Source: Bryobacteraceae bacterium
GTDB lineage: Bacteria > Acidobacteriota > Terriglobia > Bryobacterales > Bryobacteraceae
Direction of reading: 5' to 3'
NCBI GenBank assembly: GCA_025055455.1
Contig: JANWXD010000007.1
Location: 1 to 64,000 of the forward strand
DNA length: 64,000 nt
A program made the translations under genes and the position numbers. Positions 1-10,915 of this stretch are shown here, piece by piece. Position 1 is the first letter of the stretch; every line of letters starts with the position of its first letter. The notes beneath the pieces were generated by a model that worked only from the letters and a program-made list of their open reading frames with translations, was not told the DNA's origin and ran no database searches.

Positions 1-368
1 GGCTGCGCCTAGAGATTGTCGAAATGACACCAAGACTGGCAACGGCTCCGGGTTATAATCGAAATGGAACAATTTTGGTGGACTACGACCGGATCCCAGG
101 GGCGCTCGAAGTTCGTAGTTGGCATCCAGGCGATCGGTATCGACCCGCCGGACATACAACCACACGAAGCCTCAAGGATTTGTTTCAACGGGCCCGGGTC
201 CCGGTGTGGGAGCGCCGCGTGTGGCCGGTGCTGGAGGCGAATGGCGAGATCATTTGGGCCAAACGATTCGGGCCCGCGGCCGATTACATCGCAGGGCCGG
301 AGTCTCGTTGCGGCTTGCGGATTTCCGAATTGCCGGAATCTCCGGAGACGTCACAGACGTCTCAATGA
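1..368 (+). CDS. tilS: tRNA(Ile)-lysidine synthase, C-terminal part (5' truncated)
   Basis: The frame is open from base 3 of the window to the TGA at 366-368, so only the last ~121 residues are visible. They match the C-terminal substrate-binding domain of TilS, with the characteristic VRSWHPGDRYRP stretch, a KDLFQ segment and VPVWER before the final strands. TilS attaches lysine to C34 of the AUA-decoding tRNA-Ile in the cytoplasm. The catalytic PP-loop domain lies outside the window. It is followed 53 bases later by ftsH in the same direction; the tilS-ftsH order is common in bacteria. The identification rests on the C-terminal domain only. Confidence 0.85.
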   Translation, partial: LRLEIVEMTPRLATAPGYNRNGTILVDYDRIPGALEVRSWHPGDRYRPAGHTTTRSLKDLFQRARVPVWERRVWPVLEANGEIIWAKRFGPAADYIAGPESRCGLRISELPESPETSQTSQ

Positions 369-421
369 GCAGAAGGGTTTGGCTTGGGTGAGGTAACCGA
401 CCCAGGCCGCCGGGAATACCG

Positions 422-2331
<1,910 letters not shown>

Positions 2332-2335
<4 letters not shown>

Positions 2336-3021
2336 TTCCCGGGTTCCCGGTTTACCTGTTCGACGTGGACGGCACGCTGCTGGACTCGGCGCCGGACATC
2401 TGCGGGGCGCTGCACGAGGCGCTGCGAACCGCCCAGGCCGACGGCGTGCCCGACGCGCTACTGCGCCGCTACATCGGGCGGCATCTCTCGGATCTGTTCC
2501 GTGACCTGTTTCCTCTGTGGCCGGCCGAGCGCATCGAGGCCATCATCCAGGACTACCGCACAGCGTACCGGGCCAGAGGACACGCCGGCACAAAGCTGTT
2601 TCCCGGCGTGGCCGAAGCGCTGTCCCGTTTGAGCGGAAGAAAGGCCACGGCGACGACGAAAAGCACGGCTTCCACCGTTCAGGTGCTGGAACAATTCGGC
2701 TTGCTTGGCTATTTCGACCACGTGCAGGGGACCGACGGCTTCCCGAGCAAGCCGGCGCCCGAGGTGATCTACCGGGCTTTGGACGCATTGAAGGCGAGGC
2801 CGGAAGAGTGTTTGTTCGTCGGAGACTCCGCCGCGGACATGGAAGCGGGCCGCCGCGCCGGCGTGAGCGTCTGCGCGGTATTGTACGGTTACGGCGATCC
2901 TCAGGAACTCGCCCGCTGGGCGCCGGATTACTGGATCTCGGACCTGCGGCAGCTAGCGGACTTCGCCGCGGAGCCGGCCGCTCTGTCCACCCCCGCTCGC
3001 ACCTCACTCGATTCGATATAG
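2332..3021 (+). CDS. gph: HAD-superfamily hydrolase, phosphoglycolate phosphatase-like
   Basis: A 229-residue HAD phosphatase. Motif I is [10 protein letters not shown] with nucleophile Asp11 and acid Asp13. Motif II is the Thr in TTKSTAST, and motif IV is [16 protein letters not shown]. The helical cap between motifs I and II, together with the length, fits the Gph/PGMB-like subfamily. Phosphoglycolate is the likely but unproven substrate; other small phosphosugars are possible. GTG is the start because it overlaps the ftsH stop by GTGA and no better start lies nearby. The 3' end overlaps the convergent membrane protein gene by 18 bases. Confidence 0.85.
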
Positions 3022-5217
3022 CCGCGCTCCGGCCCGCTCGCCCAGAAACCGGAGCCCCCATTCAGCAGCGCGCATTCGGAAATCTTCCGCGCGGAAATCC
3101 GAGTCGTGGATCAGCAAGTAGCGCACACCGTGCGCCTTGACGGCTTGGGTGGCGCGGCGGCGCAAATCCTCGGGCGCGGAAGCGTCGGAAAACTGCGGCT
3201 CGCCGAGCAGCTTCCAGCGCCCGGCTCCGTCCATGGCTTCCAGCTTGAGGCGGGTCTGACCGTGATCTTGCGAGCATTCGAGCACGACTCGGCTCACCAT
3301 GGTGGCCTCGCCTAGGTCCACCTCCACGAACATGCCGGGGCGCATGGCTTCCCAGCTCCGCCACCGGGTTGCGGGGTTGCCGTCGAAGGCCAGGTCCACT
3401 TCCCACGGATTGGGTTGCGCCGTCAGCCGCCAGGCCGGCCGCCGCGGCAAGGGATCGCTCTCGCCCTGGATCCGGAATTCGTTCACGGCCCAAAGCTCGG
3501 TCTTTGAGCGGCCGTATTGCACGACGCGCAGCTTGCGCAAGCGTTGGGGCTCGAACTGGAAGGTGAAGCGCCACACAGGGTGGTATGCGGGGATCAACGG
3601 CGTCCACAGGATGTCCCCCAAGGTGTGGTTGAACGCCGCCGTGTAGGCCACCAGGATCTCGCGGGTGGTGTAGGCCTCCGCCACGCGCTGCCAAGCGAAC
3701 ACCTTCTCGCCCGCCGGCACGGAGTCTTCGATCATGCGCGCGATGGAGTAGCCGGGCAGACGCCGGCGCAGCCACTCCTCCTCCGGGATGAGGCGCAACG
3801 CCTCGCGCCAGGTGACGCGTTCCAGGCGCCACGAATACGGGTCCGCGTACATTTTGATGTGGCTGGGCCACGAGATCAGCCCGTGAAAGACCACCACCGC
3901 CGGGGCGATGCCTGGGGTTCGCGTGAGGACCATCGCCATGGCCAGCGCCACGAACGGCGCCGCCGGAATCAGGAATCGCGTGCCGATGTTGGCGAAGTAG
4001 GTGGCCCCGAACACGCCAGCGGCAGCGAGCAGCCGCCGCCCTTGCGGCCAACGGAGCGCGAGCAGCGCCAGCGGTGCAAGCAAGAACACGGGCCCGAGCA
4101 ACCCCGCGAGCACGTGGCCTCGCACGGTGACCTCGAGCGGAATCTCGGCGTAACTGGCCAGCCCCGGGTAATGCCGCATGTGCCAGCGGTATTCCTCCTC
4201 GAAGGAGACGTGCACGTGGGGATTGCGGAACCAGGCGTTGAAGAAGGGGGAGAAGGGATTGTCCACGACGATCCAGTTCTTGGCCGCCCACGGCACGGCG
4301 ATCAGCGCGGCGCACAAACTCAGCACCGCCAGCGGACGCCACAGCGGCTGTCGGGCTTGGCGCAGCTTCCAAGCCACGAAGACCACAGCATAGGGAAAAG
4401 CGACGAAGGCTGTGTACTTGGCCGCGTAGGCGAAGCCGGAGAGGAGCCCGATGGGAACCAGATAACCCGCAGCGCGTTCCCGATCCCACAGTTGGAGCAG
4501 GTAGAACACGGCGAAGGCCACCGCCGCCACAGCCACGTCGACATAAGCGCTGGTGCCGTCGATGCCCACGACGGGGCTCAAATAAAAAAGCAGCGCTCCC
4601 GCAACGCCGGCGGCAGGAACCCCGAAGCGGCGCGCCCAGGCGATCATTCCGAAAGGCAGAGCGGCCAGAAAGGCAAAGTGCACGAGCGCCGCCGCGGAGT
4701 GGCGTCCGAAGGCGTAGGCGTAGAGGAAGAGCAGCTCGACGCCTTGCGACAGGCTCGCATACATGTTCGTCGTAATGCGGGGAAACCCGCGCTCGCGCAG
4801 ATAGCGGGCCACGAGCCCGAGGTGGTATTCGGTGCCGTCGGCGCTGATCTCCGGCGCCATGGCGTTGGCGAAGTACAGCACCGTGTACGCCGCGATTACG
4901 ACGGCGAACAACCGTTTCCAAAAGGGCTCCAGGGGTGGCAGCGGGGAAGGGGAGCGCCGGTGCGCTCCTTGCCGCCAAGCCGCCACGAGCACCGCCGCAC
5001 CGAGAGCCAGCAAGACGCCTTTGTAGAGCCAGTGCGCGACCGCCAGCCAGAAGATCAGCGCGCTCAGGCAGGCCCCGCCGGTGACGAAGGCCAGGAATCC
5101 CTCCTCCGTGCGGTGAAGCCGCAGCCCGAGGGCCCGCAGCAGCATTCGCCCGAGGGCGAGGGACACCGCGACCGTGAACGCCGCACCGAACAGGATATAA
5201 ACCGGCTGGGGAATCAC
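3004..5217 (-). CDS. polytopic membrane glycosyltransferase-like protein with C-terminal discoidin-like domain
   Basis: A 737-residue protein. About 12 hydrophobic segments cover roughly residues 4-450, and a soluble C-terminus follows. After the first segments a loop carries ISADGTEYHLGLVARYL (about residues 124-140), which resembles the acidic first-loop motif of GT39/ArnT-type (GT-C) enzymes. From about residue 596 the sequence looks like an F5/8-type C (discoidin) beta-sandwich: FDGNPATRWRSW, then VEVDLGEATMVSRVVLEC. The start is a GTG that overlaps the stop of the upstream lipoprotein gene (GTGA), making it the last gene of the nth-tldD-tldE-lipoprotein unit. A role in glycosylation or envelope assembly is inference; donor and acceptor are unknown. 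Confidence 0.7.
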   Translation of the reverse strand: MIPQPVYILFGAAFTVAVSLALGRMLLRALGLRLHRTEEGFLAFVTGGACLSALIFWLAVAHWLYKGVLLALGAAVLVAAWRQGAHRRSPSPLPPLEPFWKRLFAVVIAAYTVLYFANAMAPEISADGTEYHLGLVARYLRERGFPRITTNMYASLSQGVELLFLYAYAFGRHSAAALVHFAFLAALPFGMIAWARRFGVPAAGVAGALLFYLSPVVGIDGTSAYVDVAVAAVAFAVFYLLQLWDRERAAGYLVPIGLLSGFAYAAKYTAFVAFPYAVVFVAWKLRQARQPLWRPLAVLSLCAALIAVPWAAKNWIVVDNPFSPFFNAWFRNPHVHVSFEEEYRWHMRHYPGLASYAEIPLEVTVRGHVLAGLLGPVFLLAPLALLALRWPQGRRLLAAAGVFGATYFANIGTRFLIPAAPFVALAMAMVLTRTPGIAPAVVVFHGLISWPSHIKMYADPYSWRLERVTWREALRLIPEEEWLRRRLPGYSIARMIEDSVPAGEKVFAWQRVAEAYTTREILVAYTAAFNHTLGDILWTPLIPAYHPVWRFTFQFEPQRLRKLRVVQYGRSKTELWAVNEFRIQGESDPLPRRPAWRLTAQPNPWEVDLAFDGNPATRWRSWEAMRPGMFVEVDLGEATMVSRVVLECSQDHGQTRLKLEAMDGAGRWKLLGEPQFSDASAPEDLRRRATQAVKAHGVRYLLIHDSDFRAEDFRMRAAEWGLRFLGERAGARLYRIE

Positions 5218-5747
5218 GGCACAAAACCGGCGCGCTGGAGAATGAAGCCGAGGCGGTTGCCGTCGCGGGGATCCACGTACGCCTTGTCCACCTCGGCCGC
5301 CACGCGCACGGGCCTTCCGACGGGCAGCCAGTCCGCCGGAACGGAGCGCTCGAATCGTTTCGTTCCCGGTATGTCACATCGCAGCGTGCCGAGCGCCTTG
5401 CCTTCCACTGACACGGCAAGCGTCACCGGTCCGGTGTGGGCGAACGTAGCCTCCGCGATGGTGAACTCCATGACGAACCGCCAGGGACGCGCTTCGTGGA
5501 CCAGGAACTGGAGTTCGGCGCGCTGGGACGCCCAGCGCCACGCGCCGGCTTCGAGCGTGCGGTTCACTCCCCCGACGAGGTGAACCTCAGCGTCCGGGTC
5601 GCTCATGGCCACGAAGGCACGGAGACGGCCTGGCTCGGCGCCCGTCAGGGGGGTGCGTTCGATGGAGGGCGTGAACAGGTCCGGCCCGCGCTGGCAGGCG
5701 GCCAGCCACAGCAGGGCCGCCGCCAAGGCCGCCAGCCGCGGTCTCAT
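5214..5747 (-). CDS. small secreted lipoprotein of unknown function
   Basis: A 177-residue protein with a lipoprotein signal: MRPRL, a hydrophobic run, then the lipobox LAAC with Cys18 as the lipidated residue. The mature part is mostly beta-strand-like and has a pair of segments typical of a jelly-roll or carbohydrate-binding-like fold (RPWRFVMEFTIAEATF and GPVTLAVSVEGKALGTL), but I recognise no family. The ATG overlaps the stop of tldE by ATGA, and its own stop overlaps the GTG of the downstream membrane glycosyltransferase-like gene. It is therefore probably translated with both. Association with the membrane protein is inferred from that coupling only. Confidence 0.75.
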   Translation of the reverse strand: MRPRLAALAAALLWLAACQRGPDLFTPSIERTPLTGAEPGRLRAFVAMSDPDAEVHLVGGVNRTLEAGAWRWASQRAELQFLVHEARPWRFVMEFTIAEATFAHTGPVTLAVSVEGKALGTLRCDIPGTKRFERSVPADWLPVGRPVRVAAEVDKAYVDPRDGNRLGFILQRAGFVP

Positions 5748-7072
5748 ACCGCGTCGGAGACGCTGGTGAATTGGAAACCCGTGGAAACCAGCGGCGGCAC
5801 GACCAGAGAACCACCTTCGGCCCCCTGCACGCGTTCCGGCCGCCCGGCGCGCTGAGCGTTCTGGAGCAAGCGCACGGGGCTGTCGTTGAATCGCAGGTTC
5901 CTCACCGGCCGCGAGACCTTGCCGTTTTCGATCACAAACAAGCCGTCCCGGGTCAGCCCGGTAAATTGGAGCGTCTGCGGGTTCACGATGCGGATATACC
6001 AGAACCGGGTAACCAGAAGGCCGCGCTCGGTCTGACGGATCAGATCCTCCACGCTGCCTTCCCCGCCTTCCATCACCAAGGAACCTGGGAATCCCGTGGG
6101 TTCCTTGCCCGTTTTCGCCGCCCAGTAGCGGGTGTACACCAGGTTGCGCACCACGCCGTTTTCCACCCAGACGATGCGCCGGCTCGGGAGCAATTCTCCG
6201 GTCCAGGGCAAAGCGGGCAGCCGCGGGTCGAACGGGTCGCTGCGCAAGGTGACGAATTCCGCAAACAGCTTTTCGCCGAGGCGCGTGCCGCCTCCTTTCT
6301 TGCTCAGAAACGACCGGCCCTCTTCGGCAGCCCGTGCGTCCATGGCAAACCCCATGCGGCCGACCAGGTCGCCGACCGCGGTCGGCTCGAGCACGACCGT
6401 GTACGCGCCGGGTTCCAGGCGCTCGGCCTTGCGCCACCGGAGGCACTTGTCGATAGCCCGCGCCGCGATCTCGCTGCCGCGGATCTCGGCAATCCGCAGC
6501 GACGGCTGACCCGCCCAGCCGGAACTCGTGCCGTCCGGGGTCCGCATGGTGGTCGTGAGCCGGGCGTCGGCGGATCGGTTGTAGCCGAACAGCTTGTTCT
6601 TGTTCGCTACGGCGCGTACCGTCGCCGAGCGCAGGAAAAACCCGGCTGCGACGAGGTTGTTCTTCCGAGCCGCTTCGATGACGGCGGCGATGTGCGGGAC
6701 CATTTCCGGGGAGCGGGCACGGGCGGTCGCCTCGTCATACTTGCCCGTCTCCGGGTACTCCTGCGGACCGAGCGGCGGCATGTGCTCGGGATTGGGCGGG
6801 GCCAGAGCCGCCAGCTCTTCGGATCGCCGCACAACGGCTTCGAGCCCGGCCGGGTCGGTCTCGGTGGTCTGGGCGGTGCCGCTGCGGCCGTCGCGCGTCG
6901 AAGTTACGGTCACCGAACGTTCCAGGACGAAACCGGCCGTCGTGATGCCGTTGTTGGCGAAGCGCACGTTGGCTTGCTCGGAAGCCGCCAGCGTCACCGT
7001 GCACTCAGGAAAACGCGACAGCGACAGAATCCTCTCGGCCAGCTTCTGAGCCTCCTCCCGCGTCCACATCAT
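5744..7072 (-). CDS. tldE: TldE/PmbA-like subunit of the TldD/TldE metalloprotease
   Basis: A 442-residue member of the TldD/PmbA (PF01523) family. The N-terminal half has the family pattern around FANNGITTAGF and SVTVTSTRDGRSGTA. The C-terminal half includes LEPTAVGDLVGRMGFAMDARAAEEG where TldD has its zinc site. This gene lacks HExxxH, which is normal for TldE, the non-catalytic partner in the heterodimer. The family degrades small unfolded or modified peptides. It lies 21 bases downstream of tldD and is translationally coupled (ATGA) to the lipoprotein gene. No signal peptide is visible, in contrast to its presumed partner. Confidence 0.85.
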   Translation of the reverse strand: MMWTREEAQKLAERILSLSRFPECTVTLAASEQANVRFANNGITTAGFVLERSVTVTSTRDGRSGTAQTTETDPAGLEAVVRRSEELAALAPPNPEHMPPLGPQEYPETGKYDEATARARSPEMVPHIAAVIEAARKNNLVAAGFFLRSATVRAVANKNKLFGYNRSADARLTTTMRTPDGTSSGWAGQPSLRIAEIRGSEIAARAIDKCLRWRKAERLEPGAYTVVLEPTAVGDLVGRMGFAMDARAAEEGRSFLSKKGGGTRLGEKLFAEFVTLRSDPFDPRLPALPWTGELLPSRRIVWVENGVVRNLVYTRYWAAKTGKEPTGFPGSLVMEGGEGSVEDLIRQTERGLLVTRFWYIRIVNPQTLQFTGLTRDGLFVIENGKVSRPVRNLRFNDSPVRLLQNAQRAGRPERVQGAEGGSLVVPPLVSTGFQFTSVSDAV

Positions 7073-7093
7073 CGCGCCTCTGCCTCCCTTCCG

Positions 7094-8659
7094 TTAGTCC
7101 GTGCGGATGACGGTGATTTGCCGGAAGCGGGCTGGCGAGCAACCGTGGCTCACCGAGTTGGTCTGCATCGGCTCCCCCTTGCCGTCGTTGGGCGAGCCGT
7201 ACTGCTCCCAGTAACTGGGTCCGGCGATGCCGTCGCAGGCCTGCCAGAAATCGGGAGTCCGCGATTGGTAGGCCACCCGCGAAATCATCCCGCGCTTCTT
7301 ACCGCCTTTAATCTCCCAGAACGCGTCCCCGCCGAACTGGAAGTTGTAGCGCTGCTGGTCAATCGAGTAGCTGCCGCGTCCTTCGATCAGAATGCCGTCG
7401 TCTACGCCCGCAATCAGGTCTTCCAGCGTCACCTCGGGGGGACCGGGCGCCAGCCACACGTTCGGCATGCGCTGGAACGGCACGCTCGCCCAGGAATCGG
7501 CGTAGCAGCAGCCGCGCGACTCCTTTTCGCCGATCAGGTGCGCCTGGTCCCGGATCGTCTGAAAATGCTTGAAAATGCCCTTCTCGATGATCGGAAAGCG
7601 GGTCGTCTTGACGCCGTCGTCATCGTAGGCCACGGTAGCTAGCCCGCGCTCGTAGGTGCGATCTCCGTAGATCGTCACGATGTCGCTTCCAATCCGCTCC
7701 TTGCCCATCTTTTCCGGCGTCAGGAAGCTCGTGCCGGCGAAGTTCGCCTCATAGCCCAGCGCCCGGTCGAGCTCGGTCGAGTGGCCGATGCTCTCGTGAA
7801 TCGTCAGGAACAGGTTGCTCGGCATGAGCACCAGATCTTTCTTGCCGGGTTCGACCGGCGGCGCCGCCAAATGCTCGAGCACCTCCTGCCGGATCCGTGG
7901 CGCATGTTCGAGAAAGTTCATTTTGGGCACGTATTCCCATCCGGCTTCGAGCGGCGGTGGCGTGTAATTTCTCGTGCGGGAAATTCCCCTGGCTAAGTCC
8001 ACCGCCGTGGCCGACAGGTTGGCGATCGTGTGCACCACAAGCTGCTGGATGGAGGACCCCTCCGAAGACGCGAAGTACTTGTCCTCGGAGTGGAACATGA
8101 GCATCGCGGCGGAGGCGAAAACCCGCTTCTCTTTTTTGACCTCGGCCGCGGCCGCCCGCAGCAGCTCGAGCTTTTCGGCCACCGGGACCTCGAAGGGATT
8201 GCGCTCGAAGGGCGACGTCCACCGGTCGCGGTAAGCCCGCGTGGGCGCCAGCACCACCAGCCGCGACTGGATGCGTGCATTGGCCTCCGCCACGGCGACG
8301 GCTTCGCGCGTCATTCGGGCGATCTCCTGTTCGGTCACCACCGGCGAGGCCGCAAAGCCCCACGCACCCCGCGCGATCACGCGCACGCCGAAACCGAAAC
8401 TTTCCTGGTCGGAGACCGAAGGCACTTCGAGGGTGCGGCCGGTGCCGCGCTCCGGCGACAAGCGCACGGAAACGGTCTGGTCGCGGTAGCGGTTGATGCG
8501 AATATCGCAGTAAGTGGCTTTCAAGCGCCGGGCCTCGCGGAGCGCCGTTTGCGCCAGTTTTTCCAGTTCAGCGGAGGGCTGTTTCGCATCGCGGGGCGCC
8601 CCGAACAGTTCCGCGGCCGCACAGGCCGAAGATCCGAGAAACAGGCGTCGGGAAATCAT
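7094..8659 (-). CDS. tldD: TldD-like metallopeptidase with a Tat signal peptide
   Basis: A 521-residue catalytic TldD-type protein. The zinc site HESIGH (HExxxH) is at 288-293, and Cys507 near the C-terminus (VSHGCSPARF) fits the third ligand of E. coli TldD. The start ATG overlaps the nth stop by ATGA. From that start the protein begins with a twin-arginine pattern, SRRLFLG followed by SSACAAAELFGA, at residues 3-20. Export through Tat would be unusual because characterised TldD/TldE pairs are cytosolic. An internal start after the signal is possible but I see no good candidate. It is probably co-transcribed with nth upstream and tldE downstream. Confidence 0.87.
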   Translation of the reverse strand: MISRRLFLGSSACAAAELFGAPRDAKQPSAELEKLAQTALREARRLKATYCDIRINRYRDQTVSVRLSPERGTGRTLEVPSVSDQESFGFGVRVIARGAWGFAASPVVTEQEIARMTREAVAVAEANARIQSRLVVLAPTRAYRDRWTSPFERNPFEVPVAEKLELLRAAAAEVKKEKRVFASAAMLMFHSEDKYFASSEGSSIQQLVVHTIANLSATAVDLARGISRTRNYTPPPLEAGWEYVPKMNFLEHAPRIRQEVLEHLAAPPVEPGKKDLVLMPSNLFLTIHESIGHSTELDRALGYEANFAGTSFLTPEKMGKERIGSDIVTIYGDRTYERGLATVAYDDDGVKTTRFPIIEKGIFKHFQTIRDQAHLIGEKESRGCCYADSWASVPFQRMPNVWLAPGPPEVTLEDLIAGVDDGILIEGRGSYSIDQQRYNFQFGGDAFWEIKGGKKRGMISRVAYQSRTPDFWQACDGIAGPSYWEQYGSPNDGKGEPMQTNSVSHGCSPARFRQITVIRTD

Positions 8660-9339
8660 ACCGTTTTGTCCTCCGCATAGCAGAAGGGGTTCATTGGGCA
8701 GTCGGCGCAGCGCGGGCGGCGCGCCGTGCACAGGTTCCGGCCATGGTGGATCACCTGGTGCGAGAAGAGAATCCATCGCTCCTTGGGGATGAGCTTCATC
8801 AGGTCCTGCTCGATCTTGTTCGGATCGGTCTGCCGGGTCAAATCCAGCCGCCGGGCGATCCGTTGCACATGCGTGTCCACCACGATGCCGGAGGGGATGC
8901 CATAAGCGGTGCCGAGAACGACGTTGGCGGTCTTGCGCGCCACGCCGGGAATGGTCAACATCTCCTCCATGGTTCGAGGGACCTGGCCGCCGAAGTCCGC
9001 CAGAATCTTGCGAGCTGCGCCGATCAGCGCCTTGGCCTTGTTGTTGAAGAAACCGGTCGAGCGGATGTCTTGCGCCAGCTCCTCCTGGCTGGCCGCCGCG
9101 AAGTCCCGCACCGTAGGATATTTCTGAAAAAGCCCTGGAGTGACCTCATTGACGCGCTTGTCCGTGCACTGGGCCGAAAGAATCGTGGCGACCAACAGCT
9201 CCCAGGCGTTGCGGTGATGCAGTGCGCACGTGGCGTTCGGGTAGAGCTCGTCCAGAGCCCGGAGAATCTTGCGAAGCCGCGCTTTGCGTTCCGCCTCGGT
9301 CTGCGGACGTTTGGGTTTGGGCGCTGTTTGTACCGCCAT
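8656..9339 (-). CDS. nth: endonuclease III (DNA glycosylase/AP lyase)
   Basis: A 227-residue base-excision repair enzyme that removes oxidised pyrimidines and cleaves AP sites. It has the helix-hairpin-helix LTIPGVARKTANVVL with the catalytic Lys, and the GPD Asp in VVDTHVQRIARRL. The C-terminal 4Fe-4S cluster C-x6-C-x2-C-x5-C is complete (CTARRPRCADCPMNPFC). The chosen start at 9339 gives a short Lys/Pro-rich leader. An alternative ATG at 9363 would add eight residues and would overlap the divergent gene start at 9362. It is the first gene of the coupled minus-strand unit; its stop overlaps tldD by ATGA. Confidence 0.95.
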   Translation of the reverse strand: MAVQTAPKPKRPQTEAERKARLRKILRALDELYPNATCALHHRNAWELLVATILSAQCTDKRVNEVTPGLFQKYPTVRDFAAASQEELAQDIRSTGFFNNKAKALIGAARKILADFGGQVPRTMEEMLTIPGVARKTANVVLGTAYGIPSGIVVDTHVQRIARRLDLTRQTDPNKIEQDLMKLIPKERWILFSHQVIHHGRNLCTARRPRCADCPMNPFCYAEDKTV

Positions 9340-9361
9340 CTGGGGGCCGGAAAGCCCTAAC

Positions 9362-10873
9362 ATGATAGCATTGCGGGAACCGCTGATCCTGGCGGCTGCT
9401 GCGGCCGCCGTTTACGGAGCAGGCCTCGCCGCGCCCTTCCACCTGGACGACTATGCGCTGTTGTCCGACCGGGCCGTCACGGCGTCGGACGGATGGCGCC
9501 AGGTGTGGGCGCCGCTGCGGACGCGGCCCTTGACCTACTTCACGTTCTGGCTCAATTACCGGCTCGCCGGCAGCAGTCCAGCGAGCTACCATGCCGTCAA
9601 CCTGGGGTTGCACGCCCTCGCCTCGGCGCTGACCTGGAGCGCGCTCCGGCGCCTGATTCCGGGGCAGGCTGCGTTGTTTGCGGCGCTGTTGTTCGCCGTT
9701 CACCCGATCCAGTCGGAAGCGGTCAATTACGTGTTCGCGCGTAGCACGCTCCTAATGAGCGTCTTCTGCTTGGCTGGTTTGCGGGATTGGGTCCGGGGTA
9801 GGCACTGGCGAACCGCGGCTTGGTTCCTGGCCGCCCTTCTGGCCAAGGAGGAGTGTGCGGCGTTTCCGGCGTTTCTGCTGCTGTTGTTCGTCTCGATTTC
9901 CCGCAGCGCGGCCGAGCTCCGCCCGATAGCAGCCATGGCCGTGTTCGCCGTGGCGGCGGGCGTGCGAGTGGTGCTCGCGACGGCGGTGGAACCGGGCGCC
10001 GAGGCGGGAGTACACGCTGCGGTTTCTCCGGCGCAGTACTTCGCCTCGCAGGGAGTCGTGATCTGGCGCTATCTGCGTTTGTTGGTCTTGCCGTGGGGCT
10101 TTACGGTGGACCCGGACGTGCGGATTCCTCCGCCGGCCATCGCCGCCGCGGCTTGGATGTTGCTGGCCGCATCCGCCGCCGTGGCGTGGCGTCGTTTCGA
10201 CAGGGCTCGGGAGGGATTTTGGTGGATTGCGGGCCTGGTGCTCTTGCTGCCCAGCTCGTCGGTGTTCCCTGCGAGCGACCTGAGCGCGGACCGCAGAATG
10301 TATCTACCCATGGTTGCCTTTTCTGCCTTGGCCGGCTTGGCCGCGCGCCGCGTGCGGGCGCGCTATGCGGTGGGGGCGGTGGCGCTGCTGGCGGTGCTCG
10401 GCGCCGCCCGCACGCAGGTCTGGCGCAGCGAGCGAGCGCTTTGGGAAGAGGCTTCGCGGAGGGCGCCGCGCAAGCTCCGTCCCAAGTTGCAACTGGCCCG
10501 GTTGCTGCCCCCGCCAGAGGCGCTGCGCGTGCTGGAAGAAGCCCGCCGCCTCGCGCCGGAGGATCCGCGCGTCCCCTCGGCCATGGGGCGCGCCTATTTG
10601 ATGCTGGGCGACGCCGGCGGCGCGCTCCGGGAGTTCGGCCGCGCCCTGGCGCTGGCGCCGCAAGACGCCCGGGCGTACAACAATCGCGGTGTGGCGCTCA
10701 TGGCCCTCGGCCAGCTCGAAGCCGCGCGCCGCGATTTCCAGACGGCTCTGACGCTCGATCCATGTCTGTTCGATGCCCACTTCAACCTCGTCCGGCAGGG
10801 GCGCCGGCCCCCACCGTCGGACCGCTGCCCTTTTTCCGAGGAACAACGTCGGCAGCTTCAAGCAGCGCCTTGA
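9362..10873 (+). CDS. polytopic membrane protein with C-terminal TPR repeats
   Basis: A 503-residue protein. An N-terminal membrane domain of about 8-10 helices begins with FHLDDYALL, an acidic motif resembling the first loop of O-mannosyltransferase and TMTC-like proteins. About three TPR-like repeats follow over the last 120 residues (for example AYLMLGDAGGALREFGRAL and AYNNRGVALMALGQLEAARRDF). The same architecture occurs in TMTC-like glycosyltransferases, so a protein or lipid glycosylation role is possible but unproven. The ATG at 9362 is preceded by GGAAAG at a usable distance. The gene diverges from nth with almost no spacer, so their promoters must overlap coding sequence. Confidence 0.7.
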   Translation: MIALREPLILAAAAAAVYGAGLAAPFHLDDYALLSDRAVTASDGWRQVWAPLRTRPLTYFTFWLNYRLAGSSPASYHAVNLGLHALASALTWSALRRLIPGQAALFAALLFAVHPIQSEAVNYVFARSTLLMSVFCLAGLRDWVRGRHWRTAAWFLAALLAKEECAAFPAFLLLLFVSISRSAAELRPIAAMAVFAVAAGVRVVLATAVEPGAEAGVHAAVSPAQYFASQGVVIWRYLRLLVLPWGFTVDPDVRIPPPAIAAAAWMLLAASAAVAWRRFDRAREGFWWIAGLVLLLPSSSVFPASDLSADRRMYLPMVAFSALAGLAARRVRARYAVGAVALLAVLGAARTQVWRSERALWEEASRRAPRKLRPKLQLARLLPPPEALRVLEEARRLAPEDPRVPSAMGRAYLMLGDAGGALREFGRALALAPQDARAYNNRGVALMALGQLEAARRDFQTALTLDPCLFDAHFNLVRQGRRPPPSDRCPFSEEQRRQLQAAP

Positions 10874-10892
10874 AGGCCACACGGAGCCGATC

Positions 10893-10901
10893 TGCTACAA
10901 T
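10893..10901 (+). promoter_or_regulatory. extended -10 promoter element (TGCTACAAT)
   Basis: TGC followed by TACAAT is a good extended -10 element. It lies 14 bases before the ATG of the secreted Rid-like gene at 10916. No convincing -35 is present at 17 bases, as expected when an extended -10 is used. Confidence 0.5.
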
Positions 10902-10915
10902 CGTGTGCGAAACGA

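Noticed and set aside
3517-5583. A 688-codon open frame on the plus strand opposite the membrane transferase gene
   Set aside because: Composition is extremely His/Arg/Gln/Glu rich with no recognisable domain, as expected for the antisense of a GC-rich coding sequence; the minus-strand gene has membrane helices and coupled starts.
5771-7642. A 623-codon plus-strand frame opposite tldE and tldD
   Set aside because: No motif or start signal; the opposite strand encodes two well-recognised proteins.
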